Assembly (NCBI GenBank): GCA_033239005.1
Contig: BSQZ01000040.1
Span: 2,492,599 to 2,556,598, forward strand
Length of the DNA stretch: 64,000 nt
Direction: 5' to 3'
From: Lamellibrachia satsuma
Taxonomy: Eukaryota > Annelida > Polychaeta > Sabellida > Siboglinidae
The position numbers and the translations under genes were made by a program. Below are positions 1 to 17,735 of this stretch, piece after piece (position 1 is the first letter of the stretch; the number at the start of each line of letters is the position of its first letter). The notes below the pieces were generated by a model. The model had not been told where the DNA came from and searched no databases. It saw only the letters and a list, made by a program, of their open reading frames with translations.

Positions 1-879
1 CGAATGAGTGGAATTTCGCAGGACTGTTGGCTTAACAGTTACAGTGTTTATTGAATCACATAAATAATACAAACCAGATCACACCTAATATACGGACATG
101 TTAATTCAAATACGAATCACGATTGTATTTATACTGCATGTGTATTACTTTCACAGCAACACACAATGCAATCATATTGCCAGGAGTAACACTACGACAG
201 AACTACGTTTGAAAATTTTTCGTTCGCGAATACGCACAGTGCGTAGCTTTACGTACTCAGTGCGACTGGCTCAATCTGTAGTAACTGTACGCAACTAATC
301 GACACGATTGGCCGTTGTAAGATTTTTATAACACTAAGTGGCCAAATTAGGTACAAGACAATGATTATTTGTGTTTTAGTTTGTGAAAACCTTAAAAAAT
401 CACTAGACATAATAAAACAAGTAAACCACGTGTTGTTATTGTTTTATATGTGACGGCAACTGTTTTAAACGTTTTGATTTGGTCACTGTTCATATTAATA
501 AAAATTTCATATATTATTATTTGGTATATCTTCTATTGGAAAGTCCGTTTTTATTTCCTTATTAAGCAAGTATGAGATTGTTAAAATGCATTCCAAAGTA
601 AACAACGTTTAAAGTAGCCGTTGCGTTTTGAATGTAGGTTGAAAACATTACCGTAGTGTTTTCGAGGGTCAGTGTTTTGAACTTTCTTAACTCTTTAACT
701 TTCTTCCTCTCTACACCGCTTGAGCAGACAAGCTGTTCCAATTACAGTACCAAACTGGACAACGGTCATCGTTAAAGCTGTCGTGAACTATGTTGCTGCC
801 TGCTACTTCTGGAAAGGAAATTGGTTTTGTATCAGTAAAAAGTCTAAAGACCTATTAGTCGGGTAAAGTCATGAACGAG
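1..879. other. Unassigned AT-rich DNA
   Basis: No gene, RNA or mobile element is recognisable here. The only open frames are short and resemble nothing known to me. Confidence 0.5.
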
Positions 880-983
880 GGAGGATACAGCCCGTTTCTC
901 CCTCGGAGGATACAGCCCGTCTCTCCCTCGGAGGATACAGCCCGTCTCTCCCTCGGAGGATACAGCCCGTCTCTCCTCGGAGG
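880..983. repeat. 26-bp minisatellite, 4 copies
   Basis: Four head-to-tail copies of a 26-bp unit containing GGATACAGCCCGT followed by CTCTCCCTCG. The first copy has one substitution and the last is short by about two bases. Confidence 0.9.
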
Positions 984-2012
984 TCGTCTTGTTTTGTGGT
1001 TACTTATAATACTATCCTAAATGATAATCGCATCAATGAAAATTCGCCCAATTCATGTACGACGTGCTGGAGACAACACAAGTTTGGACTTAAGTCAGAG
1101 CGCATGCGCGATACAATCCGCTTTTTTATTTATTCAACATGTGTGTCTGCAATAAACATCCATAGACTTACTCCGTGTCCGACTTTCGTTGGAAGTCAAC
1201 ATAATTTTTAATACACGCAACCCGACCACCTTCAATTGTATTTATTGATTTATCCGTTGTAAATAGTTAACCTTTTAAAACAAATGCAACCGTTTAACCC
1301 GTGTTAACTATGCTTGACGATGCCTGCCCGGTAAGTTTTATTTATGTATTAGTATGTTACATAGAATTAACATTGTAACAACACAACCTTCGATTGGCTA
1401 TTTATTGAATTGAAGCTGTTCTAGCGGTTTGCAAGAATGTTGATTGGGAAGACTGTGTGAGCAGTGAGTCCCTACCACCTGGAAGTGTTCCCAGTCCCCG
1501 TCCCAGGGGGAGGCGGTCTGTCAGCCCCATTCTCCCATTGCCGGGAACGCCACACCTGTAATTGGTTTACAGCGCTACAGTGACAGTTGTCGCGGACAGG
1601 TGTCACAAGTACGACGTCATCTGTCGCCACGGTCCGTCCGTCGGTCTGGGACGCAGTCATGCGCGACGATGCTCACTACAGACTTTCATGTTTTCGCTTG
1701 TATCGTTTTCGAATCATTTCACGAAAAATCAAACCTCTCTAGTATTCACTATACAGCGTGTCGGCTCGCTTGTGAAAATGCATAATTAAGTCTTGATGAA
1801 ACCATCGGACAAACTATCTACGGGATCCGTTCAAAATGCGGCGAGAAAACGGCAACAATAGTCCGGCTGTATATATTATGGCAACATAAGGCTGATAATA
1901 ATTGTGATATAAATGGCTTTCTTAGTAGGAGGGTAGTCGTAACAGATACGTGTAGTGCTTGTGAGAGAAACAAACATAATCATAGACAAATAAGTAGAGC
2001 GATACCGTGTGA
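984..2012. other. Unassigned DNA
   Basis: Nothing recognisable. Short open frames at 1472-1789 overlap on both strands and look fortuitous. Confidence 0.5.
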
Positions 2013-2640
2013 CAAGCATTATCATCACCATTATCACCATCATAATCTTCGTCACGACCATCATCATCATTATTATGACCATCATGTTTATCATTGTTAT
2101 TACCTATATATCATTGTCATTAATATCATTATGACCATCATAGTCATCATAATCATCATCGTCGTCGTCGATATTGTTATTGTGATTGTGACAGTGATTG
2201 TTACTGTTATAATGTTTTTTTATCGCGATAAAGACGAGAACTTTATTATTATTATTATTATTTGGCATTATTATTATTATTATCACAGGACGCACATCAA
2301 ATATGATAAAAATATAATAACAATAATAATAATAACAGCAAGAAGCAGAAGAAACAAAAGAAGAAGAAGAAACAAAAGAAGAAGAAGAAACAAAAGAAGA
2401 AGAAGAAACAAAAGAAGAAGAAGAAACAAAAGAAGAAGAAGGAACAAAAGAAGAAGAAGGAACAAAAGAAGAAGAAGAAACAAAAAGAAGAAGAAGAAAC
2501 AAAAGAAGAAGAAGAAACAAAAGAAGAAGAAGAAACAAAAGAAGAAGAAGGAACAAAAGAAGAAGAAGGAACAAAAGAAGAAGAAGAAACAAAAGAAGAA
2601 GAAGAAACAAAAGAAGAAGAAGAACAACAACAACAACAAA
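2013..2640. repeat. Compound ATC, TTA and AAG-rich simple repeats
   Basis: Imperfect ATC/ATT trinucleotides run from 2013 to about 2170 and a TTA tract lies near 2240-2290. From 2349 to 2624 there is a purine-only array of an 18-bp unit, AAACAAAAGAAGAAGAAG, about 15 copies with a few A-to-G changes, ending in a short AAC run. Long open frames on both strands here (Lys/Arg-rich on plus, Leu/Phe/Ser-rich on minus) are products of the repeat and not genes. The all-purine strand could form triplex DNA. Confidence 0.9.
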
Positions 2641-2706
2641 AACAGCGACAACAATAACAATAATAGCAGAAATACATTGGAACGAACACAGAGCCGCTGA
2701 CTGCGA

Positions 2707-2780
2707 GGCCCCGAGGTGATCCCTAACGACCCCCGGGGTGATCCCTAATGACCCCCGGGGTGATCCCTAACGACCCCCGC
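2707..2780. repeat. 22-bp tandem repeat, 3 copies
   Basis: Three copies of a 22-bp unit containing GGTGATCCCTAA followed by a GACCCCC stretch. Confidence 0.85.
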
Positions 2781-5589
<2,809 letters not shown>

Positions 5590-7950
5590 AAACAGTATAT
5601 TTATGTGGTGACTTTAAGTACGATAAACATGCTGACACAAATCATTTTGTTGATCAGTTATTCAGTTTTGGGTTACACCCTCTGATAACTAGACCCACTA
5701 GAATTACACGTGATACTAAAACACTAATAGATAATATTTTACCACAGACTTGTGTTCCCACAAGCAGAGTGGTTTAATAATAAATGACATCAGTGACCAT
5801 CTGCCTATAGATAAGTAGTGATTGAATATTTATACCACGAAGCAAAACATAAAACATACATGAAGAAGAGACTAGTTAACGAGGAAAGAAAGAGAGCTTT
5901 CATAAAAGACTTAGAGAAATGTAACTGGGATGAAATAGCGAGAGAGAAGGATGTCAACATTACATATAATAAATTTATCAACTTGTTTACAAATTTGTAT
6001 AGCTCAAATTGTCCAGTCAGTAACTGTACACATGACACAGTGAAAAACAAGAGACCCGATAAACCATGGATGACAAATTCATTAAAAAATGCTTGTAAAA
6101 AAACGTACTATATAGACAATTCTTAAACAATAGAACACATGAAAAACAAGAAAAATGCAAGAAATATAAAAATAAACTGACTGCCATATTGAGATATTCT
6201 AGAATTAAACAAGACGAACATGAAAGAAACATGGAAAATTTTAAATACTCTAATTAATAAAAAGCAAAAAGGATCGGAATATCCTACCCAGTTTAAAGAC
6301 AATGCAAATAAAGTCACTGGCAATGAGAATATCGCAAATGGTTTTAATAAATTCTTTTCAAATATAGTTCCTGCACTAGCCAGGAATATTCCTAAATGTA
6401 ACACAAATTTTACACATTACCTGAATAAAAAGGTAGAGGAGACATTATTTCTTAACCCTGTCACTGATGGTGAGATACTAACACTAGTAAATAATGCTAA
6501 AAGCAAAAATTCAAAAGGTCATGATGATATTGATATGTGCCTAGTTAAGTTAGTAATACCATGTATTCTAAAGCCTCTAAAACACATATTCAACAATTCG
6601 CTACAAAAAGGAGTCTTTCCGGATAGCATGAAAATTGCTTGTGCTATCCCTATATTCAAAACTGGTGATGCAGAAGAATTCTCAAACTACAGGCCAGTAC
6701 CAATATTACCTCAGTTTTCAAAAATACTAGAAAAGATATTTCATAATAGATTAATGTCTTTTTTGAATGATAAACAAATACTGTACAATGGCCAATTTGG
6801 ATTTAGAAAAAACCACTCAACATCAATGGCGATGTTAGAACTTGTGGAAGAAATGACAACAGCTATGGATAACTCTCAGTCTTCAGTTACAGTATTTATA
6901 GATTTAAAAAAGGCATTTGATACAGTTGACCACAACATACTGTTAAAAATTTTTTAAATTATGGCATTAGAGGTCTGCCATATAGTTGGATTCATAGCTA
7001 TCTAAACAACAGAAGACAGTATGTCTCTAGTAATGGCACAAATTCAACTTGCCTAAATATAGCATGTGGTGTACCACAATGTTCTATATTAGGACCAATT
7101 TTATTTATCCTGTATATTAATGACATGTGTAAAGTATCACCTTTGTTGAAATGTATAATATTTGCTGATGACACAAATTTGTTGTACACAGGTGATGATG
7201 TAGCAGAAATATGCAAAACTGTCACACACAAGACCAATCTTTCTCTACTTTAAAACTCTGTGTGTGTATGATATGGTAGACTACAACAACATGGTGTTCA
7301 TGTTTAATGCTCACAACAATTTGCTTCCAGATCGTCTATTGTGTTAATTTAAGAGAGTATGTGATAGTCACAATCACAATACTCGCAACAAAAACAACAA
7401 TTACAAAATAAAATATAGTAGAACGTCACAAAAAGGTGCTTGTATTAGTATTAAAGGTCCTAAGTTATGGAATCAATTACATCCAGACCTGCAGACATGC
7501 AGAACGGTTTATAAGTTTAAAAGTCATTATAAAAGATTGCTCCTACAAAGATATGAACAGTTGGATTATTATTAATCATCAATTTAGTGTTTCTTATGTA
7601 TTTGTATCTATGTGCATTGTATTACTTATTGGTTGATGTATGACTATGTATACTCTAATATCCAGTATAATTAGCAACTTATAAGTAAATGTTGTTAAAC
7701 TAAAAACTAGTCATTTGTGATTATTTAATTAAGAAATAAGATTGTAAATTATTAATAGGGAATGCAAAATATAAGTTTTTATAACTTCATGCATTTCCTT
7801 TCAACATATTTGTAAAATGAATGTTTAGATGTTATATATTCACAGCATCCTGATTGGTGTGTTTTGGTTCAATAGAGATATCTTACGTATTGCTGCACCT
7901 TGTATATATGTTTATGTTGAATAAATTAAATTCAATTCAATGTATATGGC
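5590..7950 (+). mobile_element. 5'-truncated CR1/Jockey-type LINE, plus strand
   Basis: A non-LTR retrotransposon relic. From about 5599 there is the C-terminal part of an APE-type endonuclease, with a degraded YLCGDF motif, then LIDNI and the SDHLPI motif near 5795-5810. A linker region follows at 5818-6240, then reverse transcriptase at 6220-7252. The C-terminal region at 7262-7574 includes the GPKLWNQL motif. The 3' end is an A/T-rich tail with short ATTCA repeats near 7925-7940. The endonuclease N-terminus and any ORF1 are missing, so the copy is 5' truncated. Several frameshifts and stops make it non-functional. Clade assignment is by motif pattern only. Confidence 0.9.
5818..7574 (+). 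pseudogene. Reverse transcriptase pseudogene of the plus-strand LINE
   Basis: This is the broken ORF2 of the LINE around it. The pieces are 5818-6126 (linker, with KPWMTNSLKNAC), 6220-6957 (fingers and palm) and the next frame to about 7252. The second piece has NYRPV, the FGFRKNHST motif and the first catalytic block FIDLKKAFDTVDH. A shift at the T-run near 6950 breaks the frame. The third piece has GVPQCSILGPILFILYIND and the catalytic FADD box, so both metal-binding parts are still readable. The thumb appears deleted just after 7252 and the remaining C-terminal tail resumes at 7262. It is a decayed element and cannot give an intact enzyme. Confidence 0.9.
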
Positions 7951-8199
7951 ACAGTTTTAAACTGTTTGTTGTCTTACCTAACCGATAGACACCAACGAGT
8001 GAATAGGCAAACAGCTCTTCATCTGCAGTTTCTGTTTCGTTTTGCTTTCCCACGGTTCTGTCCTTGAATCATTACTTTCACTGCGTACACAACTCAGCTC
8101 AACTCAGTTAAAGTCACAACTTGAGTCACCAGATGAACACACATCTACATTTCTTTGGCCACCCATGATACCAATTACTCCATAAACCAGTACAGAGAT

Positions 8200-8452
8200 T
8201 GCCTCTGTGGTGTTCTCCCATAGATGACCTCTGTGGTGTTCTCCCATAGATGACCTCTGTGGTGTTCTCCCATAATTGACCTCTGTGGTGTTCTCCCATA
8301 GATGACCTCTGTGGTGTTCTCCCATTGATGACCTCTGTGGTGTTCTCCCATAGATGACCTCTGTGGTGTTCTCCCATAGATGACATACGTGGTGTTCTCC
8401 CATACATAACCGCTGTGGTGTTCTCCCATAGATGACCTCTGTGGTGTTCTCC
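8200..8452. repeat. 26-bp minisatellite, about 10 copies
   Basis: The unit contains CCCATAGATGACCTCTG and GTGGTGTTCT. Single-base variants occur, for example one unit with CATAATTGACC. Because 26 is not a multiple of 3 and all three minus-strand frames stay open, the predicted peptides are artefacts. Confidence 0.95.
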
Positions 8453-8549
8453 CTGGTCGACCGAGACTAGATTAAAGCGAAATACTCGTAAAAGAAAAAG
8501 TGTCTTATTATTGGTACACAGAAGCACCGTGGCGAGATCAAGTATTGTT

Positions 8550-8612
8550 CCTACACCCATCCTAAACCCATCCTACACCCATCCTAAACCCATCCTACAC
8601 CCATCCTAAACC
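8550..8612. repeat. 11-bp tandem repeat (CCTAAACCCAT / CCTACACCCAT)
   Basis: About six alternating copies of an 11-bp unit with an A/C variant, giving a 22-bp alternating pattern. It superficially resembles telomere repeat but the period is wrong. Confidence 0.85.
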
Positions 8613-9560
8613 GAAATGTCGCACTAGCAACCTCGACACGGCTCTAGGTGTTATCGTATCGTATCAATTTCAATTCTAGATATCATATTTCTGAAACGTG
8701 TCTTTGCTGTTTTATCACTGTAGTGATTTTCTCCGGATGTGTCTGTTTCTGTTGCAAAAATTGTTGCAAATATTCTTGTAGCAGTAGACGTGAATATTGT
8801 TTTGAAAGATATCATGGTTGAATTTTTTTTAGAGTTAGTAAGTCGGTCTTCTCGTTTTTTTTCTCACTAATTGTCACTTCTGAAATATCTGCATTGGCTT
8901 CCTGTCCGATAGTATATACCTTCAAGATCTTAGCAATTACCTGTGAGGCACTGTTCATTTCTGCAAGAAAGCTTAGATAGCTTCGATGATCTAATTACGA
9001 TACACTTTTATGTATCCAGAATTGAAGCAAACATTGGAACTCTAGGGCTTTCGCGGTTGCCGACCATAATATTTTATTGACTGAGGTAATATGCAAGCTC
9101 CTACGTAAAATGACGCACATAAGTTTGTAAATATGAGAGTTCGTCACGCCGAGTCTGGATATAGTGAAACGTTGTTTACACACAATGCCTTGGACAAATT
9201 CACCGACCACATCGGGGGCAACTTCTCCGAACGCACCAAGAGCAAGAACATCGTCAATAGGGAAACAAAGAAGAAGAAGAAGAATTTGTTTTCTTTGACC
9301 AATGTAACCTTTCAAAATATACAGACGTACATCCAAGTTAACAAAGCAATAGTATATAGTACAAGTTTGTAATTTTACAATGAACGTAGTGTGTATTAAG
9401 ATAAAATAGTAGTAGTAGTAAGGTCAGGAGACTCCTCTAAGACTTACTAGTCGCTATCGAGGAGCCACCTTATATATTAAAATATTTGTAAGTTCTATCT
9501 AACTAGCAGTGTTCTTTGGTATATCACCGTTCTTAAATATAGGTGTGTTGATTTTTGGTC
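8613..9560. other. Unassigned DNA
   Basis: Nothing recognised. A short AAG run lies near 9268-9283. Confidence 0.5.
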
Positions 9561-9800
9561 TGGAATGCGAAACTGGCGATGGCTAGGCCATGTTCTCCCC
9601 GTGGACAGAAGTAGTCTTCCACGTGCCGCTTTGAGACACCACCTGTAAAATGAGTAGAAATAGATCCGTGAACACATGGAGAACTGTGGAAGAAGAAATG
9701 AAGCTGGTTATGAAGATTTTAAATGAGCTCAGCCGGCTCGTCCAATACCGCGCTGACTGGAGACGTGTTGGCGCCTTATGCCCCATTGTAGCACAGTGGT
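9561..9800 (+). mobile_element. LINE reverse transcriptase C-terminal fragment
   Basis: The plus strand reads NWRWLGHVLPVDRSSLPRAA, the conserved WRWLGHVLR block near the C-terminus of many APE-type LINE proteins. A stop and frameshift follow. A second piece then gives TWRTVEEEMK and later DWRRVGALCP, matching the terminal blocks of the same family. The order and spacing fit a 3' LINE end with an internal deletion. Confidence 0.75.
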
Positions 9801-11130
9801 ACGTGTCCGTCTGGGAGTGAGGGGTGAGTGCTGCACACGCTAGAGGGCGCCACATTCGATATTTCCAGCGCACTTTCATGCCCGATTGACATCTGCCATT
9901 TGCACCAGATTACGGAAACTTAATGCTCAACACAGTAACCCGTTACGTCCGTGTACTCGATCAATGGTTGTTATTTGTATAAACATCAACGCCGACCAGG
10001 CAGGTGTTGCGCGTCTAAACAACATCTGTGTTAATTAGTCCGCCTTTGTCTAACCGCCTGGTTTTGTGTGACGTCGGATTGTCGACGTTCTACAGGATTT
10101 GTTCGGTGCGTCGCTGAACGCGACAGTCGACCAACACAGCTGGCGCGAGCCGGCCGGGGAACAACGAGACCCTTAGAAAGAACAGCGGCCGACGTCTACC
10201 GTCGTCGCTGCGGCAACATGTAACAACGGCAGGTGTCTCGGACCCCACTGATACTCTCACCTTTGTCCCTGATGTCCGCAGCGAGGCTGGCGCCGATACC
10301 GGTCGTCGAATTGTGTTTTCCCTTCTTCTTCGACAATGATCTCGTTTCACCGCCGTCTCCACCACCCATCTCCACCCACCCCAACCCTATCCCTCGCTCT
10401 CGTTCTCCTCTCCCTTCCCACTCTCTCCACACAGTTCTCTCACCTCAGTCTTAATTTTCCTCTTCTCCATCTATATTCCACTCTGAGCGCACCCGCTCTC
10501 TTCGGTTCCCGACATCCGTTCCGCGTGTCCAGCCCACTATAACCTCCCCCCTCACCAGCTTCCCCTGAAGTTCTCTCACATATATCGCCAATTAAATGTC
10601 TTTAAAGTTTCGGTTTTTTTAAGGCAACGATGTTGTTCGTAGTGGGTTAAGTATTTCTCATGTTCGTGTCTCGGTTATATTTAGTTGGTCTGTTTTGTCA
10701 TTTGTATAGTTCTAAGATTCCAACAAACCCCTTTATTCTTCGACGCACCAGAGATAGTAGCGGGTGTTTGGCCGTTAAGTAAAACAGAAAAGATAGCAGA
10801 TGATCAGATGTTATCTGTTCATGAATAGCAACCTTGCTCTTCGGTACTTTCGTGAACCTTGCCCTTCGGTACGTTCGTGAACCGCTGTAGACAATGTCAA
10901 GTACCCGAGGTCAAAGTCGTGATGAGAATATCATTAACACCTTTAAAATTTAACATTCGGACTGAAATATTCGAATTAAGCGCATACCGGTCAAATAATA
11001 AAAAAATGTGTGCTTCATTAAAGCACATTTTAGCGGTCAAAGTATGTTATACCATACAACATGGTTTTACAATAAAAAGCAATCAGACTTTGTACCATTG
11101 CATTGTTCAGCATTGATCTCCGCTCCAAGC
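9801..11130. other. Unassigned DNA with pyrimidine-rich tract
   Basis: No gene recognised. A CT-rich stretch spans about 10340-10460. Confidence 0.45.
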
Positions 11131-12177
<1,047 letters not shown>

Positions 12178-12548
12178 AGGGCCCGGGGTCCCATTTACCA
12201 CGGTGGAATATGCACACTCTGTAAAAATTTACGTTTTACGTGTTTAGTGAGTTAACAGTTTTATAAGCACATAGTTCATTCATCTAATACGAAAGAGAAA
12301 ACTGTGGCTAAAATGTGTCAAAACCGTGCTGATATAAATCAACTATAGACAGTTCACAGTATGTTACGACTATCCTCTCGGTTTGACTATTGTTTTGGCC
12401 CAGCTTTGTCTTTCGGAATAACATTGTTTTTATCCATACACCAACAAACCACTTCTACAATTTCTAACTCACTAAACACGCAACACAGTTTCATTTTTAC
12501 AAGGGAGTCCATTTTCCATTGTGGTAAATGGACCCCTGAGTCCACATA
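12178..12548. mobile_element. Long imperfect palindrome (fold-back element)
   Basis: The left arm starting near 12178 (GGTCCCATTTACCACGGTGG, then TGTAAAAATT and TGTTTAGTGAGTTA) reappears inverted at 12460-12548. The match continues inward: a CGAAAGAGAAAACTGTGGC block near 12290 pairs with the inverted GCCCAGCTTTGTCTTTCGG block near 12400. The arms are therefore about 185 bp with almost no loop. This structure fits a palindromic MITE. The open frame across the right arm at 12361-12699 is not supported as a gene. Confidence 0.75.
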
Positions 12549-12758
12549 CCATATACATTTACCATCTCATGCCATAAATATTTACCATCTCACATTGGCG
12601 GCCGTCTACATCGCAAACACAACAACGCGGTTGGATATTCTTAGCGAGATTGACCAAGTCCACGCCTACGTTTTATCTGGGTCTTCGGCGGAATTGTGAT
12701 CGTTTGGAACTATACATTCATTTTGTCTAGGATTTTGCTACACGCAGTCACACGTGAA

Positions 12759-12824
12759 CACACACACGCACACGCACACGCACACGCACACGCACACGCA
12801 CACGCACACGCACACGCACACGCA
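12759..12824. repeat. (CACACG)n hexanucleotide repeat
   Basis: About ten copies of the hexamer. Confidence 0.95.
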
Positions 12825-13110
12825 CCCGACCTCACATAGCGCTACAGAAAGAAAAAATAATTAATAATTGTGAATGAGCGAAGAAATGAGAAAGAAAAAA
12901 TTGTCTTGTCTGACTAGAACCACGCGACTTCACTGGTGATAAAAAACTGCAGCGACGTGACGCGCATGGCGGGGTTTGACCCGGCACGCGAACGCTGTGC
13001 GCAGTCGCCCACTAGGGGGCGTTGTCATACCATTGTAAACGACTTAGATATAACGTAGTGGAGAAAAACGTACAACGTAGATATAAGTATCTGGTCATGC
13101 CGTTGAGTGA

Positions 13111-13890
13111 ACATTTGGTTTACGTCTCTGTCAGACCTAAACATTTGGTTAACGTCGCTGTCAGACCTAAACATTTGGTTAACGTCGCTGTCAGACCTAA
13201 ACATTTGGTTAACGTCGCTGTCAGACCTAAACATTTGGTTAACGCCGCTGTCAGACCTAAACATTTGGTTAACGCCGCTGTCAGACCTAAACATTTGGTT
13301 AACGTCGCTGTCAGACCTAAACATTTGGTTAACGTCGCTGCCAGACCTAAACATTTGGTTAACGTCGCTGTCAGACCTAAACATTTGGTTAACGCCGCTG
13401 TCAGACCTAAACATTTGGTTAACGTCGCTGTCAGACCTAAACATTTGGTTAACGTCGCTGTCAGACCTAAACATTTGGTTAACGTCGCTGTCAGACCTAA
13501 ACATTTGGTTAACGTCGCTGTCAGACCTAAACATTTGGTTTACGTCGCTGTCAGACCTAAACATTTGGTTAACGTCGCTGCCAGACCTAAACATTTGGTT
13601 AACGTCGCTGTCAGACCTAAACATTTGGTTAACGCCGCTGTCACACCTAAACATTTGGTTAACGTCGCTGTCAGACCTAAACATTTGGTTAACGTCGCTG
13701 TCAGACCTAAACATTTGGTTAACGTCGCTGCCAGACCTAAACATTTGGTTAACGTCGCTGTCAGACCTAAACATTTGGTTAACGCCGCTGTCAGACCTAA
13801 ACATTTGGTTAACGTCGCTGTCAGACCTAAACATTTGGTTAAGTCGCTGTCAGACCTAAACATTTGGTTAACGCCGCTGTCAGACCTAAA
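13111..13890. repeat. 30-bp minisatellite, 26 copies
   Basis: The unit is ACATTTGGTTAACGTCGCTG plus TCAGACCTAA. Units differ at a few recurrent sites (GTC/GCC, TCAG/CCAG, one CACAC). One unit near 13840 is 29 bp. Because the period is a multiple of 3 and the unit lacks stops, long frames stay open on both strands (300 residues on plus, 269 on minus). That is expected from the repeat and is no evidence of a protein. Confidence 0.97.
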
Positions 13891-14270
13891 CGGCCTGTTC
13901 AGAGTCGGTGTCAACCACATCTGACATCAAATGATATTCAGCATCACGTGGTCCCGCCAGTTTCGCCACGTCTCGCGTGGTCCCGGAATACGAAGCTGCG
14001 TGTGACGTCAAGTAAAATCGTAAACGTGCAACAAAGTACTAGTCTGGCCGGGTGACCGATCGGCCGTTGTGCAACTAGACGTGACACGGTGTTTTGGCTT
14101 GCATGGCCCGATCACAGCCACGCACGTGCTCTGTTCGAATGGCGCAGAGTATCGCGTGCACTGCGTCCAAGTGGCGGGTCGTGAGATAAATTCTGGAAAA
14201 TACGTTTACTATCCGTCGATCTATGGACGCGGTTCGTTGTAACGGTCTGTCATCGATCGCATGGAAACAG

Positions 14271-14386
14271 CGGGACACCTGGGTCTGACACCGCGGGACA
14301 CCTGGGTCTGACACCGCGGGACACCTGCGTCTGACACCGCGGGACACCTGGGTCTGACACCGCGGGACACCTGGGTCTGACACTGC
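14271..14386. repeat. 23-bp minisatellite, 5 copies
   Basis: The unit is GGGACACCTGGGTCTGACACCGC trimmed or varied at one site (GGTC/CGTC). Confidence 0.93.
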
Positions 14387-15655
14387 GTAGAAATTGAGCT
14401 TCACTCTGGTGTTTGACGCGAGTGTAGGCCAGATGCTTGACTACGCCACAGTCGTAGTCATTGTGACGTGTGCGCTGCGTGAATATACGTGACGCGCCCT
14501 TGAAGAGCGAAGACACTCTTCATGATTCAGTCGACCGGTCCGTGTCGTTGTGGCAACGCCTGGTATCGCACAGGTTTGAGCAAATACCGCGCCTGTCCAG
14601 GAGCGTCGGAAATATAAGGCAATTTTCAGTGGGAAATAAATTCCGGGCGCCTTATTATTACATTATTATGTACAAATTCCCCTTTTCATTTCGTCACCTG
14701 CTCCGCGTGTTGAGATACCCTGTAGAGTATTGCGTTGCAAGCCCTGCTTATTCCAGTATTGTAACGTTTTCTTGTGTGCACTTTCTCCTGAAGTGCGTTG
14801 ATCGATCTGCATCGTTTCGTGTTTTCTTCACGATGTTCTCATTCGTTCGAATTATCAATAAATAATTGTTTTGTTTTAATGGTGACAAGAATACACACGC
14901 GGAGTCACGCGATGGTCTACGCGTGGACAACATCCACTGAGCGCTGTAACCAACAACCGCAAGACCCCATTGTGCGGAGGGATATGCTGAGAGGCGGGTG
15001 TCACCTTTGAACCGATGTAGTTCCGTACAACACTGCGGACATCTCACGACCAGAGGTTGCATGTCGCTGCTGCCGTCTAGCGACCATGCACGTCAAGAAC
15101 ATCGACGACTGTGCAACTGATGCTGCCATCTAGCGACCACGAACGACAGGACATTGCTGCATTTGCGTTCGTTTCGGAGCAAACGTACGCAGATCGCTGT
15201 CAGATAAGTGAACGTTCGCGTCCCTTGTCTCGAATCAGACCCGCCACGCTCAGACGGTCGCCGTCGACAGCGTGAGACATTCCGACAGTGGAAATACCGT
15301 GACGCCGTTTCGTGACCTGATGAGGTGACGGCGACAGGTCACATGTTGACAGTGACGAGGGTGCTGTTGCCCGTGGGCGAGTAGTGCTGTGGCGGGTCCC
15401 CGAGCTTGTGACTCTTCGTCGATGTTGGCGTCGTCCCTGGCCCTTGCGTCGGCGACCGGGCGGCACACGCCCCGCCGTCCGTCTTCGGCGAGTTGGAGTT
15501 GTTGTCCTCCTGCACCGTCGCTGCAAACAGAACCCACGGGTGAGACAGGGAAAGCACGAAGGGAGAATGGTGCAGACAGCCGAGTAGAAGATACATGTAG
15601 ACGGATGTTGTGGGAAGGGATGGTTGCTGTGAAGACCTACAGAGATATAAATAGA
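14387..15655. other. Unassigned DNA
   Basis: No gene recognised. Two short similar segments containing CTAGCGACCA lie near 15078 and 15130. Confidence 0.4.
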
Positions 15656-15852
15656 GAGACAGACAGACAGACAGACAGAGAGAGAGAGAGAGTGAGTGAG
15701 TGAGTGAGTGAGTGAGTGAGTGAGAGAGAGAGGGAGAGAGAGAGGGAGAGGGAGAGAGGGAGAGAGGGAGGGAGGGAGGGAGGGAGGGAGGGAGGGAGGG
15801 AGGGAGGGAGGAAGGGAGGGAGGGAGGGAGGGAAAGAGAAAGAGAGAGAGAT
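15656..15852. repeat. Compound purine microsatellite (GACA, GAGT, GGGA, GA)
   Basis: Adjacent tracts of GACA, GAGA, GTGA, GAGA and GGGA type. The Ser/Leu/Pro-rich minus-strand frames are artefacts. Confidence 0.95.
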
Positions 15853-17418
<1,566 letters not shown>

Positions 17419-17735
17419 CGTATCTGCAATAAAATAACAAAATCAAACGCAACAAAACAACATAATTTTTCCAGATATCAAAGGAAGAAATTCACCATGA
17501 GATTCACCTTTAGTTCAGCCCAATATGCACCCACAGTGTTCGCCGTCAGTCACTGTATTCAAACGCAAACAATAACCGTGAAAGACGTGTAATGCGGGCG
17601 TGAAATGCATTCACGTAAGCTACCTATGTTACGTGCGTAACGTGGGTGGATGAATTAATATAAACCGCCTAAGTTTGTGCGCAACGTGGGTGATTGCGTT
17701 CATGTAGACTGCCTACGTCACGTGAGTGAATGCGT

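Noticed and set aside
8200..8452. CRISPR array
   Set aside because: Units are contiguous 26-bp repeats with no unique spacers, in a eukaryotic context.
8550..8612. Interstitial telomere repeat
   Set aside because: The period is 11 bp (CCTAAACCCAT), not the TTAGGG hexamer.
12361..12699. 112-residue plus-strand gene
   Set aside because: It lies mostly inside the right arm of the long palindrome and resembles nothing known.
13022..13924. 300-residue repeat protein with NVAVRPKHLV units
   Set aside because: Product of a 30-bp minisatellite. The opposite strand is equally open and no signal or start context supports it.
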